The position numbers and the translations under genes were made by a program. Below the pieces are notes generated by a model. That model searched no databases and was not told the origin of the DNA. It worked only from the letters and a program-made list of their open reading frames with translations. A stretch of 50,170 nt of DNA from DATMNR01 sp963702765 (GTDB lineage: Bacteria; Chloroflexota; Ktedonobacteria; Ktedonobacterales; Ktedonobacteraceae), in assembly GCA_963702765.1 (NCBI GenBank), contig CAVPEB010000041.1, positions 1 to 50,170 of the forward strand, in the 5' to 3' direction. Each line of letters begins with the position of its first letter. Position 1 is the stretch's first letter. Shown piece after piece: positions 18,216-28,142 of this stretch.

Positions 18216-19007
18216 ATGTTAAAAGATATTACCAGACAAATCACTATCACTTTTGCTACATTTATTACCATTATTGTGAACCTCTTCAGTAATTTTATTA
18301 CAGGAAAAAGTGTGGCAGCCATTTCTAACAGGTTTCCTGTGCCGGTTACTCCCGCTGGTTGGGCTTTTAGTGTCTGGGGTATCATCTATACTGGCTTGAT
18401 TGCTTTCGCCATCTACCAGGCACTTCCTGCACAGCGCACCAACCCTCGACTCCGTCGTATTGGGTACTGGTACCTGCTAAGTTGCGTGGCGAATATCGCC
18501 TGGCTCTTTCTCTGGGTCAACGAGCAGATAACACTGAGCCTGGTTGCAATGATTGTACTTCTACTCTCGCTCATCACACTTTATCTGCGAGCAGATATGA
18601 ACCGCACGAACATTGCCCGTGTTGAACGCTGGTGTGTGAATATCCCCTTTGGCATTTATATGGGCTGGATCACGGTTGCAACGATCGTGAACGTTACAGT
18701 GGTACTTTTCAATCTTGGCTGGGATGGCCTGGGAATATCACCTGAGATATGGACCACGATCCTGCTCGTCGTTGGAACCGTGATTGCGCTGAGCGTTGGA
18801 ATTACTCGCGTTGACATTGCCTATATCGCTACTGTCGTCTGGGCCTATACAGCAATTCTTGTGAAAAATATCCCCATTCCTATGATTGCTATCACGGCAA
18901 GTATAATGATCGCCATACTTCTCCTAGGGATCGTTCTGATTGTTATACGTCGCAAACAATTACGCGGAGGTGCAACTTCTTTCTCCTTTATTAGCCTTGC
19001 GAAATAA
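18216..19007 (+). CDS. TspO/MBR-related membrane protein
   Basis: About 263 residues from the ATG at 18216, with eight or so hydrophobic helices. The segment VTPAGWAFSVWGIIYTGL and the Trp-rich AWLFLWVNEQ and FGIYMGWITVATIVN match the extended tryptophan-rich sensory protein-like family, which is longer than the classical five-helix TspO. Ligands of relatives include tetrapyrroles and lipids; whether this protein binds them is not known. The frame is open further upstream to 18108, but there the sequence is not family-like. Only a weak AGGCAC precedes the chosen start. Confidence 0.7.
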   Translation: MLKDITRQITITFATFITIIVNLFSNFITGKSVAAISNRFPVPVTPAGWAFSVWGIIYTGLIAFAIYQALPAQRTNPRLRRIGYWYLLSCVANIAWLFLWVNEQITLSLVAMIVLLLSLITLYLRADMNRTNIARVERWCVNIPFGIYMGWITVATIVNVTVVLFNLGWDGLGISPEIWTTILLVVGTVIALSVGITRVDIAYIATVVWAYTAILVKNIPIPMIAITASIMIAILLLGIVLIVIRRKQLRGGATSFSFISLAK

Positions 19008-19070
19008 CAGGTGGTGGAAAATCACTTTTAGAAGTTTCTTTGGTCCTTTCCAAAGATGAAGCCTTACAGG

Positions 19071-19136
19071 CGAGTCAAACAGGAAGAGACCGCGAACTAA
19101 AATGATAAAGTTCGCGGTCTCTTCCTGTTTGACTCG
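19071..19136. terminator. 28-bp perfect inverted repeat with 10-nt loop
   Basis: The arm begins CGAGTCAAACAGGAAGAGAC and runs to 19098. Its exact complement is 19109-19136, with loop AAAATGATAA. It lies 63 bp beyond the TspO-like gene. It probably stops transcription, although no U-tract follows; a small mobile palindrome is the alternative. Confidence 0.75.
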
Positions 19137-19354
19137 AAAGTTACAATGTATCGGAAACACTACAACACGAGGACCTTTACACAAACCATATCACGTACAA
19201 TGGTGAGCGATATGTTTCTCGGAATGAAGGAATGAACATAACCGGATGATTTCAATCGATTAGTTTCTCAGAATTTCCTATTTTGCGTACAAAAGCAGTA
19301 TAAGTATGGTATATATCATCAGATAAGACTATGTGAGTAAGGAACAATTTAACT

Positions 19355-19516
19355 TTGGATGAGATAGAGCAGGCACTAAAACAGTATTTCGGGCACGAGT
19401 CGTTCCGGGCAGGACAACGCGAGATCATCAAGTATGCATTAAATGGGTGCGATACCTTTGTTTTAATGCCTACCGGCGGTGGAAAGTCTCCTAAAATCTA
19501 TACCATAATTCGCTAA
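19355..19516 (+). pseudogene. RecQ helicase, N-terminal stub cut at Walker A
   Basis: From a TTG start the frame reads ALKQYFGHESFRAGQREII then FVLMPTGGGKS, the first RecQ motifs. After the Walker A Ser at 19489 the similarity stops abruptly and a short unrelated tail ends at 19516. The start context (AAGGA, then AACTTTGGA) matches that of the full-length recQ-like gene at 36977. A decayed transposase gene follows, so insertion of a mobile element is the likely cause. The missing 3' part is not in this window next to it. Confidence 0.85.
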
Positions 19517-19539
19517 AGCCTCATGATAGCTCATTTCTC

Positions 19540-19563
19540 ACGTTGTGAGCATATTCACAACGT
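19540..19563. repeat. Short inverted repeat near the recQ break
   Basis: ACGTTGTGA and TCACAACGT are separated by GCATAT. It lies 50 bp beyond the point where recQ similarity is lost, possibly inside the end of the inserted element. Confidence 0.6.
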
Positions 19564-19945
19564 ACAATCGAAAAGAAATAATAATTTAATAATTTTTATT
19601 TACAGGTACATTAGCACAGAAGATGAATTCTGGGTAATCGACGAGCGTTAATTAACTTTCCCTCATTTTCAAGCATCCCCCTGGTACTACAGTCCCAGTT
19701 AGCGTGTGAGATGCTTTCCGGAGCGCATTCACCTCTTTGCTGGTGTGAATCACCATTCAGCCTCTCAATCCGCCTTACTTCACTTTCAGCAATGTAAGTG
19801 ACACTGTAGGACACCTCGTCGTATGATGCTTGAAAGGGGTGCGCACTCAAATTGGGCAAAAAACGCCTGGGCACTTGAAAATGGGAGAGAATCTGGGTAC
19901 GATTGATGCATCAGCCTATCTCATCGTGCCAAGGGGGATCACACG

Positions 19946-21734
19946 GTGCCCAAACGCAAGCACGTCCAGCGGGAGCACACCGAAGACTGGCAGACCATTC
20001 AACAATATACGCGTCTTCCCGGAGCAAACGGCTTACGAGTTGCTACGCCCTGTTGTACTTTTCGGCGATCCAGCGATTCAACGGGCACAAGAGACAGGCG
20101 AGCCACGCACTAGCCTGGAGCGCAAAGCTGATACGTTCGATGAGCAAGGCATGGTCAGCCTCTTTGCTTCCAGACCGCGCAAGCAACCGCAGGAAACGGC
20201 GCGGAGCCTGCCGCCAGATATGCGCCAGTTGATTGTTGACCTACGTGTGGAAATGCCGAACATGTCCATCCGTGAGATTGCAGAGATCTGCGACACGCGC
20301 TTTCATCGGCGTCCCTCTCATCATTCGATCAAGACCGTGTTGGCATGTGGCCCGCCGCCATCTATCCAGATGCGCCGCTTCCCTCTCTTTGATGACACCC
20401 CTGATCCGGCTCAACGTCGTCACAACATTGTGCAGCTTCATGCTGAAGGATGGTCTGTCGCCTCCATCGCCGAGTATTTGGGGGTGAGTAAACAGACGGT
20501 GTACACGACGCTGAAACGCTGGTGGCAGGAAGGGGTCAAGGGACTGGATGATAAGTCGCACGCACGCAAAGCGCCAAGAAAGGTCACACTTGAAGTCGCC
20601 AATGAGATCCGCAAAAAGCAAGAGAATCCGCTCATCGGCGAATGGCGCATGCATGCCGTGTTACTCCAGGAGGGAATAAAGCTGTCTCCACGCACATGCG
20701 GGCGCATCATGGCAAAAAATCGTGCCATCTATGGATGGGATAAGCCCAAAGCCCCACCCAAGCCTAAGAAAGAGATGCCCTTTAAAGCCACTCGGAGGCA
20801 CGAATATTGGAGCATCGACATACGGTATATCGAGCATCACCAGCTTTCTGATATCAAAGGCCCAGTATATGTCATGAGCATTCTTGAGAACTTTTCGAGA
20901 ATGCTGCTCGCTTCTGCCATCTCGGAAAAGCAGGACACTGCCGCATATCTCCGGGTGCTGGCTTCGGCGTTGCGTAATTACGGTGCGCCAGAGGCTATTG
21001 TGACGGATAGTGGTGGGGTGTTTTATTCAAAAAGAGCAATGGCTATATATGAAGCACTGGACATCCGTAAAGAGCGGATTGATCCCAGGCAGAGCTGGCA
21101 AAATTATAGAGAGGCGCACTTCGGGATAATGCGGCGTCTCGCGGATTATTACTTACATAAGGCTCCCACGCTGGATGAGATGAAGAAGGCCCATCGTAAG
21201 TTTATTCGGGATTACAATACCCAAATCCACGGATGCCGCACCGGGAGCGTAATGACAATCGCCATAGCCCCTAGGATGTATTGCGTAGTGTACTGGCGCG
21301 TACTCTGCCTGCACCAACACTTGCCCGCATCTTCTTTGCGACAGAGTTTACCCGTCACCTGGATCGATCAGGATATATCCGCTTTCGTCGGTGGCGCTTC
21401 TATGCAGAATCCGGGTTAGCGAAACAGGAAGTTCAGGTCAGCTTCTACACCAGCACGCTCAAGATTGAGTATCAGGAGACAGAGCTGGCTGATCTCACAC
21501 GATGGAATGGGAGGATAACAAACGCATCAAAGAGGTAAAGAATCCGCGCCTCATCGAGACGGGCACACGGCGCGCCACAATTAACGTTGTGGACGCTCGG
21601 ACCTGATGAATGGCTGCTTTTCTTGCGCATTACCTGACTACGCAGCGCGGAAAAAGCCCCAGAGGAAGCCAGATATGATCCAACTTCCTCTGCCTGATCT
21701 CGATGAAAACCAGCGGCAGCAGGTTTCTTTATGA
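19946..21734 (+). pseudogene. DDE integrase-core transposase, decayed
   Basis: Similarity starts at a GTG at 19946 (KRKHVQREHTEDWQTIQQYT, preceded by AGGGGG). It shifts frame near 20005 into EQTAYELLRPVVLFGDPAIQ, runs through a helix-turn-helix (SVASIAEYLGVSKQTVYTTL) and an rve domain with the acidic residues in WSIDIRYIE, AIVTDSGGVF and NYREAHFG. It shifts again near 21240 into IFFATEFTRHLDRSGYIRF and further frames, ending in IQLPLPDLDENQRQQ at about 21734. At least three frame breaks make it inactive. No clear terminal repeats were found. Confidence 0.8.
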
Positions 21735-21948
21735 GTGGTGAGAACGAGCCCAAACCTTGCTGCGAGATGCGTGTACAACTCCCAGTCATGACGCGTCTTT
21801 AGAGAGACAGCTTCTTCAACAACGAGTTACTTTCTTTCCAGGTTCAATTGCCATGAAACCTCGTATTGAAAAGCGGCCGTCCCCGTCGCTTTGGACCCAA
21901 CCCAAGACCAGACAGAGAGCGGCGATTTCCATCCGGCGAGTCGCGAGA

Positions 21949-22479
<531 letters not shown>

Positions 22480-22571
22480 ATCACTTCCTTTCTTCACGCG
22501 GCACATCCGCGCGGTTCTGATTGCGTTATACAATCGGTTGTAAGCTAGATCGACTGATTTTATAGTGTACA

Positions 22572-22720
22572 TACGATGATTGAGTAGTGGCGCCTTCACT
22601 TTCTTCCTGCCTTAACCGCTCAAAGCTCTCCACAAGCCATTGTAGTCGCATTCGTGCAGCCGAAGGATTCTTGCTTTACCTCACATAATTGTCCGATTTT
22701 GCCACTACTCAATCATCGTA
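22572..22720. repeat. Short element bounded by 20-bp inverted repeats
   Basis: TACGATGATTGAGTAGTGGC at 22572-22591 is perfectly inverted at 22701-22720, giving a 149-bp unit. The interior carries no gene start; its minus strand can be read as a short peptide (ARMRLQWLVESFERLRQ) that looks like a gene tail. It could be a MITE or a rearrangement scar. No clear target duplication was seen. Confidence 0.65.
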
Positions 22721-22737
22721 TTTACAGGTTAGCCGCC

Positions 22738-22862
22738 TTAAGCCCCGACAGTACCTGTCTTGACTTCTCCTACTCGCTCGTAATAGGCGAAGATGACACC
22801 GTTTGACGTAACTAAGCTGTCTGTTAGTTTGAAGGCAGCAGGAATTGGAGTGAACCCATTTT
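22738..22862 (-). pseudogene. C-terminal tail of a second RibD/DHFR-like gene
   Basis: The frame reading leftwards out of the IS3-family end gives FKLTDSLVTSNGVIFAYYER then VGEVKTGTVGA and a TAA at 22738. That is the usual last strand pair of DHFR-like proteins. The rest of the gene is absent: the sequence at 22863 is the insertion-sequence end. Confidence 0.6.
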
Positions 22863-23058
22863 ACCGGACACGAGAGGAAGTCAACTTCCTGCACAATCAG
22901 GCCAGCGAAAGTCTACCGCGACACTCGCAGATATCAAGCCAAGTTGCTCGTTCCTCGCAAGACGCTTGACATCTGCGAGCTTACGCGGTCTCGGTCTGGT
23001 ACGCCTGATTGCAAGCAAAAAAACAGCAGGGTTTTGCTGGTCTGAAGCGCCAGGCTCC

Positions 23059-23961
23059 TCATCTACTCGCCACTGTGGCATAGGTCGCCTCAAACTCTGC
23101 TGGAGGCCTATATCCCAAACTGGAATGTAACCGTTTGGTATTATACACCTGCTCAATGAAGACCTCCAAATTGGCCTCCGCGTCGGCAAACGACTCATAC
23201 TCCTTCAGATACACCTCCTCTTGCTTTACCGTCTTGAAAAAGCTCTCGGCCTTCGCATTATCGTACGGATTGCTGACCGAGGACATGCTGATCTGCGCGT
23301 CGATCTGCTTCAACTGTTCCACATAGTCATGACTGGCATACTGGACTCCGCGATCAGAATGATGGATCAAACCGGACTGCGGATGGCGCTCGGCAATGGC
23401 CCGACGCAAGGCGGTGAGCGTGAGCTGCGTCGTCATGTCTCTGGACAGATGCCAGCCGACGCAGCGGCGCGAAAACGCATCCAGAATACAGGCCAGGTAC
23501 ACAAATGCACTCCGCAAGCGAATATACGTCAAATCAGCCATCCAGGCCTGATCGGGGGCAGTTAACACGGCATCAGTCAGCACGTTTGGATAGACCGGCA
23601 ACCCATGTCGCGAATCGGTCGTTCTCACCACGAAGCGTTTCTTCAGGTGACACAACAGCGACTCCTCGCGCATAATGCGCAGTACCCGCTTGTGATTGAC
23701 TGCCATGCCCTCTCTCGCCAGGGCATGCGTGACCCGTCGATAGCCATAGCCGGGAAACTCTAGGATGATGCGCTCGATCTGATCACGTAAGGCGGTCTCT
23801 TCCTCAGTGCTTTCTGGCCTGCTGGTGCGTTCATAATACCAACTGCGGCTCACGCTACACAGCTCACACAAGCGCTCAATCGACAGTTCCTGGTACTCGT
23901 GATGGGCCTGTTCGATCATGGCGTGACGCTCCGCGATCCCGTGCTCCGCAACGCTTTTTTT
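23059..23961 (-). CDS. IS3-family transposase OrfB (DDE catalytic part)
   Basis: About 300 residues after the frameshift point. An HTH_21-like region (ELCSVSRSWYYERTSR, GYGYRRVTHALAREG, NHKRVLRIMREE) leads to the rve domain. Its acidic residues are in WMADLTYIRL, IHHSDRGVQYAS and NAKAESFFKTVKQE, so a full DDE triad is kept. It ends in RLHSSLGYRPPAEFE. No independent ribosome-binding site is obvious; the protein is expected as an OrfAB fusion. Confidence 0.92.
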   Translation of the reverse strand, partial: KKSVAEHGIAERHAMIEQAHHEYQELSIERLCELCSVSRSWYYERTSRPESTEEETALRDQIERIILEFPGYGYRRVTHALAREGMAVNHKRVLRIMREESLLCHLKKRFVVRTTDSRHGLPVYPNVLTDAVLTAPDQAWMADLTYIRLRSAFVYLACILDAFSRRCVGWHLSRDMTTQLTLTALRRAIAERHPQSGLIHHSDRGVQYASHDYVEQLKQIDAQISMSSVSNPYDNAKAESFFKTVKQEEVYLKEYESFADAEANLEVFIEQVYNTKRLHSSLGYRPPAEFEATYATVASR

Positions 23962-24218
23962 AACACAGTATTCTCCAGCGCCAGTTGTCCGCAAAAGCGC
24001 TCTAACTCAGCTATCCGTTGCTCCTGTGTTGTGGACTCGACGGACTGCGGCGGTGAGAATGCCGCTTCTCCACGCTCCTGATACTCTTTGCGCCAGCGCG
24101 ACAGTACGCTCTCAGCCAGGCCATACTCTCTACAGACTTGTGCCGGTCGCTTCTGACCTGTGGCGATTTGGCGTACCACATCCAGTTTGAATTCGCGGCT
24201 GTGCATCCGTTTCTGCAT
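23916..24218 (-). CDS. IS3-family transposase OrfA (helix-turn-helix)
   Basis: 100 residues: MHSREFKLDVVRQIATGQ, VCREYGLAESVLSRWRKEY and a leucine-zipper-like IAELERFCGQLALENTVLKK. This is the DNA-binding protein that binds the terminal repeats. It overlaps orfB by the frameshift region. Confidence 0.92.
   Translation of the reverse strand: MQKRMHSREFKLDVVRQIATGQKRPAQVCREYGLAESVLSRWRKEYQERGEAAFSPPQSVESTTQEQRIAELERFCGQLALENTVLKKALRSTGSRSVTP
23955..23961 (-). other. A7 slippery site for the -1 frameshift
   Basis: On the coding strand the orfA codons read TTA AAA AAA GCG. Slipping one base back gives AGC GTT GCG in the orfB frame. This is the canonical location and sequence for IS3-family programmed frameshifting. 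Confidence 0.8.
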
Positions 24219-24298
24219 CGTCTCTTCTCCTTGTCTTGTTCTCAGTTTACGACATTTCAGAGAAGTTGACTTCGTTTACTGTCCGGTCTTAGGGGTGC

Positions 24299-24466
24299 AG
24301 CCCACGTCTTGCTCTTCGCTATGTCTTTCCGCAAGAGATGGAAGCCTTGCTCTTCCACAACGGCTTTGAGATTCTTTCTCAATATGGCGATTGGGACCGG
24401 CAAGCCCTAACAGAGAGCAGTCCCCGGATGATCTATGTTTGTCAGAGACGTTCCTCCGCTCTGTAG
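24299..24466 (+). pseudogene. C-terminal tail of a SAM-dependent methyltransferase
   Basis: Directly beyond the IS3 end, the plus strand reads RYVFPQEMEALLFHNGFEIL, then QYGDWDRQALTESSPRMIYV and a stop at 24466. This matches the last about 50 residues of class I methyltransferases, which end with a GD-D, SPRMI motif. The AdoMet-binding part is missing. Confidence 0.75.
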
Positions 24467-24902
24467 AGATACATTGACCTTGCGATTTGAGTGAGGCAAT
24501 GTACGGCAATACTCGTGAAGGGTCTCGTGCTTCTGACACACACTCAGTGGGCGAAGGACCCACAAGCCATTGTTCCTCACGGCTTTTCCCAACGAAGCGA
24601 TACGAAAGAGGCTTAGCGTTGTAAATTTCGCCGACGGGCCTAATAGGCCGAAATGGAGTTCATCAGTTTTTTGTTCAACTGCTCCACAAAGCGCATATCA
24701 TCTTCTCCAGGAAAAGGAAGTGCTAGTTTATTATTAGAAAAAATGTTCTTTTTATCCATTGATCGTAGATACAGCTCTTCTTGGCAAAAATACCAAATGT
24801 AATAAGCGCAAATTCAATTCAAATAATGTATACTAGGAAATCATAGAGGGTATTATCATATTGAACATTCTATCTATAATTGGTTGTGCAAGGAAATAAA
24901 CC
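24467..24902. other. Intergenic upstream of the protease group
   Basis: No gene seen. A palindrome GGCCTAATAGGCC (24637-24649), extended by ATTTCG and CGAAAT, can form a hairpin. The last 150 bp are AT-rich and probably carry the promoter of the metalloprotease gene, but no confident -35/-10 pair was found. Confidence 0.35.
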
Positions 24903-25628
24903 ATGCTCGATACAGCTCACTGCATATGTATTGACCATATTGTTCCGCCAGAGCAGGCCTGGGATGACCTACAAAAAGCTATTGAGGAAGATCCGTTGAA
25001 TGTCTCCTCAGACGAGGCAGCACGAGAACGCCGAAGAAGATGGAAGAAAGGCCGTAAACTCCATGTAGCCTTTTTAGAAGGTATGCGCACAGTACAGGAG
25101 AGTGTTGCCTTTTATGCACAAAAGTGGTGCGAGTATGCCAACATTTCGCTTCTCTTCGACAACCATCCTGATGCAGAGATACGAATTACATTTCAGCCAA
25201 CACTAGGCACTTGGTCAGCAGTGGGCACCAGTGCTTTGATAATCCCTACTCCTAATCCAACGATGAATTTTAGCTGGCTAACATCCACTGCACCCGAGGA
25301 GGTCTTCTCCCATGCGGCCCTTCACGAATTTGGTCATGCGTTGGGTCTAATCCACGAGCACCAAAGTCCCAAAAGTGGTATCAAATGGAATCGAGCCGCA
25401 GTGATACAGGCTCACCAAGGTTATGATGAGCGGTGGATCGAGCAAAACATTTTTAAACGCTATCGCTTCTGGCAAGCGCAGTATACGAAATTCGATCCTC
25501 ACTCAATTATGGTGTATCACATTCCTTCGTCTTGGACGCTGGACGGATTTGAGACACCCATCAACGTGACGCTCTCGCAGACCGATATAGATTTTATTCG
25601 GCGCTGTTACCCTGGGCGGGGCTCATAG
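24903..25628 (+). CDS. Metzincin-type zinc metalloprotease (astacin/M12A-like)
   Basis: 241 residues, no signal peptide, AAGGAA before the ATG. The zinc site HEFGHALGLIHEH at residues 141-153 fits HExxHxxGxxH, with His141, His145 and His151 as ligands and Glu142 as catalytic base. A Met-turn (HSIMVYHIP) follows about 60 residues later. The early part (KLHVAFLEG, VAFYAQKWCEYANISLLF, AEIRITFQP) is the usual N-terminal subdomain. No propeptide or cysteine pair is obvious, so it looks like a cytoplasmic enzyme. It lies just upstream of a trypsin-like protease with an effector-associated domain, hinting at a shared regulated-proteolysis role. Confidence 0.88.
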   Translation: MLDTAHCICIDHIVPPEQAWDDLQKAIEEDPLNVSSDEAARERRRRWKKGRKLHVAFLEGMRTVQESVAFYAQKWCEYANISLLFDNHPDAEIRITFQPTLGTWSAVGTSALIIPTPNPTMNFSWLTSTAPEEVFSHAALHEFGHALGLIHEHQSPKSGIKWNRAAVIQAHQGYDERWIEQNIFKRYRFWQAQYTKFDPHSIMVYHIPSSWTLDGFETPINVTLSQTDIDFIRRCYPGRGS

Positions 25629-25711
25629 TTCCTCTTCCTTGCAACTCGTCGCTATTCATCTGGTTTGTTTCTCACGAGAGGCACTGGAGCAGTTTTCTTT
25701 CGGGAGTGCTT

Positions 25712-27475
25712 ATGCGTATAAATGGCGAAAAACTAACAGGGGGACAACATGGCAGGCTTCGCGAGGCTTTGGGAAGGGCTTATAACCTGAGAGATTTCAG
25801 ACGTATGCTCTTCGAGCGCTTGGACAAGAAGCTTGACGATATTATTATTCCCGAGAGAGTCAGTTTTCTGGACGTTATTGACAAAGTACTTGAGCAAGCT
25901 GACGAAGAGAGCTGGACCGCGCAGTTGCTGCAAGCGGCAATTGATGTACGACCAGAGGAGGATGAACTACGTACCTTTGCTAACCCTGTCGCAGACACTT
26001 CTCACCTCCTGGAGATGGAGCGTACCATACGAAAGGACAACCCCAACTATGATGTAAATGGCATAGTAACAAACCTGCTTCAGCTCTCAGCTTGTGTTTG
26101 TCATATCGAGGACTTTGCTGGAAGGCATCTCGGCACAGGATTTTTAGTTGGGCCTGATCTTGTCATGACGAACTACCACGTATGGAAAGAGGCCAAGTCT
26201 CCAGAAGACTTTATCTGTCGCTTTGACTATAAGGGGATAGCAAATAGTCAAAAGGTGAATATGGGCACTACCTATGGCCTGGCTTTAGAGAAATTTGAAG
26301 AGGGTGATATGAGCGAAAATCATCCCTATGAATTTTCTTTAGGTGGGAAAGATGTAGTACCAGCACTAGATCAACTTGATTATGCTTTACTATGGCTTGA
26401 TGGTGCACCAGGCATTGAAGAAATACGCCGGGATAATGAAGAAGGCCTTTCTAAACGGGGCTGGATTAATCCACATCTACAAGAATATACATTTCGAAAG
26501 GATGCACCCCTTTTTATTATTCATCATCCCATGCCACATCCAGGCATGCCTTATTATCCACATCGGGTAATGAAACTTTCAATGGAGACCACAGCCATCA
26601 TCAATACGAACGAGAATAAAACACGCGTCAGATACAAGACCAACACAGAATTTGGCTCTTCCGGCGCTCCTTGTTTTAATGCCTATTGGGAACTGGTAGC
26701 TATCCACCAAAGTGGGGATCCCGACTATAAACAATCTCACGAGCCCCAGTACAATCAAGGTATCCCATTTAGCACAATCCTGTCCTTACTTGACAAGCGA
26801 GGCAAAAGGAAGCTTTTGGGTAAGCAACCAGATGAAGAACAAGTCAATACTGAAGTTTTCAGCCCTGCAGATAGATCATCGACCTCATACTCACCCGTCG
26901 AGGAGAAAGCAATCAGTTCGTTGCCCCGTACATCTCCCTCACAATCCGAATTGTTCGCGCCCCAAAGTATAAGACAGGCAGCAATACAAAATGACAAAAA
27001 AGCTCCAGGTATCTCCTCCAGAGGGCCTCGATCAAAGACACGGCAACCCGTTAAGCCGAAGCAACAAAAACCAATAGATCTAAATGAACACCGCAAGATA
27101 CGCGCTGCTGAAAAGCTGACCTCCCACGAGGAGTTTTTAAAACAGCTCAGCCAACACTTTGAAGATGCACAAAACTATGTACTTGATGCTCAAGCACCTT
27201 TCGCCGAAAGGGCATATCCCCCGGGTCACTTCCAAAAAGCAATTGAGCTGCTGGAAGCCGCAGACGCATCTCTCCAGTCTCTTTACAAATTATTGTATGA
27301 AAAATCCCTCCCAGAGGCAATAGCGAAAAAGCGCGGAGAGATCAGGGACCGGATTGACACCGCGCATGAGCAGATAAGGGACATTTTGATCCCGCTTTTA
27401 ATCTGGGATAATGAGGGGAATTTTTCTGTGCTCTGTGAAACTTTGAGTGACATATATGAGCTTATTTTTGGGTGA
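25712..27475 (+). CDS. Effector-associated domain (EAD1-like) plus trypsin-like serine protease
   Basis: 587 residues from the ATG at 25712 (GGGAG 5 bases before). Residues about 3-88 (LREALGRAYNLRDFRRMLFE, VIDKVLEQADEESW, LLQAAIDVRPEEDEL) fit the death-like EAD1 adaptor fold. Residues about 115-360 are a trypsin-type domain: GTGFLVGPDLVMTNYHVW with His156, LDYALLWLDG with Asp223, and GSSGAPCFN with Ser317 (GxSGxP). A Pro/Ser/Lys-rich linker and a C-terminal helical domain (about 460-587) follow. EAD modules recruit effectors into NTP-dependent conflict complexes, so this is probably an effector protease. Its partner carrying a matching EAD was not found in the window. Confidence 0.85.
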   Translation: MRINGEKLTGGQHGRLREALGRAYNLRDFRRMLFERLDKKLDDIIIPERVSFLDVIDKVLEQADEESWTAQLLQAAIDVRPEEDELRTFANPVADTSHLLEMERTIRKDNPNYDVNGIVTNLLQLSACVCHIEDFAGRHLGTGFLVGPDLVMTNYHVWKEAKSPEDFICRFDYKGIANSQKVNMGTTYGLALEKFEEGDMSENHPYEFSLGGKDVVPALDQLDYALLWLDGAPGIEEIRRDNEEGLSKRGWINPHLQEYTFRKDAPLFIIHHPMPHPGMPYYPHRVMKLSMETTAIINTNENKTRVRYKTNTEFGSSGAPCFNAYWELVAIHQSGDPDYKQSHEPQYNQGIPFSTILSLLDKRGKRKLLGKQPDEEQVNTEVFSPADRSSTSYSPVEEKAISSLPRTSPSQSELFAPQSIRQAAIQNDKKAPGISSRGPRSKTRQPVKPKQQKPIDLNEHRKIRAAEKLTSHEEFLKQLSQHFEDAQNYVLDAQAPFAERAYPPGHFQKAIELLEAADASLQSLYKLLYEKSLPEAIAKKRGEIRDRIDTAHEQIRDILIPLLIWDNEGNFSVLCETLSDIYELIFG

Positions 27476-27584
27476 ATTCACCATTTAATTGCAGGACAGA
27501 AATCTTTCTTGCAAAAGCTCAAACCTGAAACCAAGACCACTTTTCTTTTTATGCTGAACAGTTTTTGAAGGCGGATGGCATAAT

Positions 27585-28142
27585 ATGCTGGATTCACCAT
27601 CAGATTTGATTGAAGAAACCGCAAAAGCTAATGGTATTGAGCTTGAAAACGCATCACCTGATTGTCTTTTATTCGTCTACTCTCTTACTTTTAAAGCATC
27701 ACAGAAGACATTAGAAAAGAAATTCGAGGCTATCTCCAAACGATCAATCGAAAGTATAAAGAGTGCTTTTGAGAAAATACATATACAATTTGGTTATTTG
27801 AAAGAAAAAGGCGAGATAAAAGGGAAAAAGTATAGCGATGTAGAGCATATCAGTCCTCTCATGGAAACAGTACTGGGCCAGTTGACTGCTGTGCTAGGTA
27901 TATATGAACAAATGAATCCCCCTCCGCCGTTAACTCCGGAAAAGTTGCGTCTGCGTAGTGTAGCATTACAGTTGTGCGGTGAAGCCTTACCAGCATGTCG
28001 CAGACATGTTTCCGAGATCAACAACAAGATAGGATGGTGGTGTAAAGAGGAGAAAGCAAAAGTTTGCCAGGACCCCAAATCAGCTCAGCCATCCCCGCCA
28101 ACAAATATAGAAGAAAAGAAGAGAAAACAAAAATTTGCTTGA
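27585..28142 (+). CDS. Helical protein of unknown function
   Basis: 185 residues, almost entirely helix-forming. The opening SPSDLIEETAKANG is followed by ASQKTLEKKFEAIS and SIKSAFEKIHIQF, a Pro-rich hinge (MNPPPPLTPEKL), and a Lys-rich tail. No family recognised and no catalytic motif. It follows the EAD1-like protease in the same direction after 109 bp. GCGGATGGC rather than a strong ribosome-binding site precedes the ATG. It may be a partner or regulator of the proteases, an inference from position only. Confidence 0.55.
   Translation: MLDSPSDLIEETAKANGIELENASPDCLLFVYSLTFKASQKTLEKKFEAISKRSIESIKSAFEKIHIQFGYLKEKGEIKGKKYSDVEHISPLMETVLGQLTAVLGIYEQMNPPPPLTPEKLRLRSVALQLCGEALPACRRHVSEINNKIGWWCKEEKAKVCQDPKSAQPSPPTNIEEKKRKQKFA

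Larger units (their letters stand above)
22863..24287 (-). mobile_element. IS3-family insertion sequence, apparently complete
   Basis: 1425 bp. The ends are ACCGGACA at 22863 and TGTCCGGT at 24287. The imperfect terminal repeats extend about 28 bp inward and include GAAGTCAACTTC on both sides. The element encodes the orfA/orfB pair with a run of seven A for the -1 shift. No target duplication could be made out, in keeping with unrelated gene fragments at the two borders (recombination after insertion). Confidence 0.85.

Noticed and set aside
19611..19874. 87-codon minus-strand frame beside the dead transposase
   Set aside because: No family likeness and no ribosome-binding site; overlaps the region before the transposase start.
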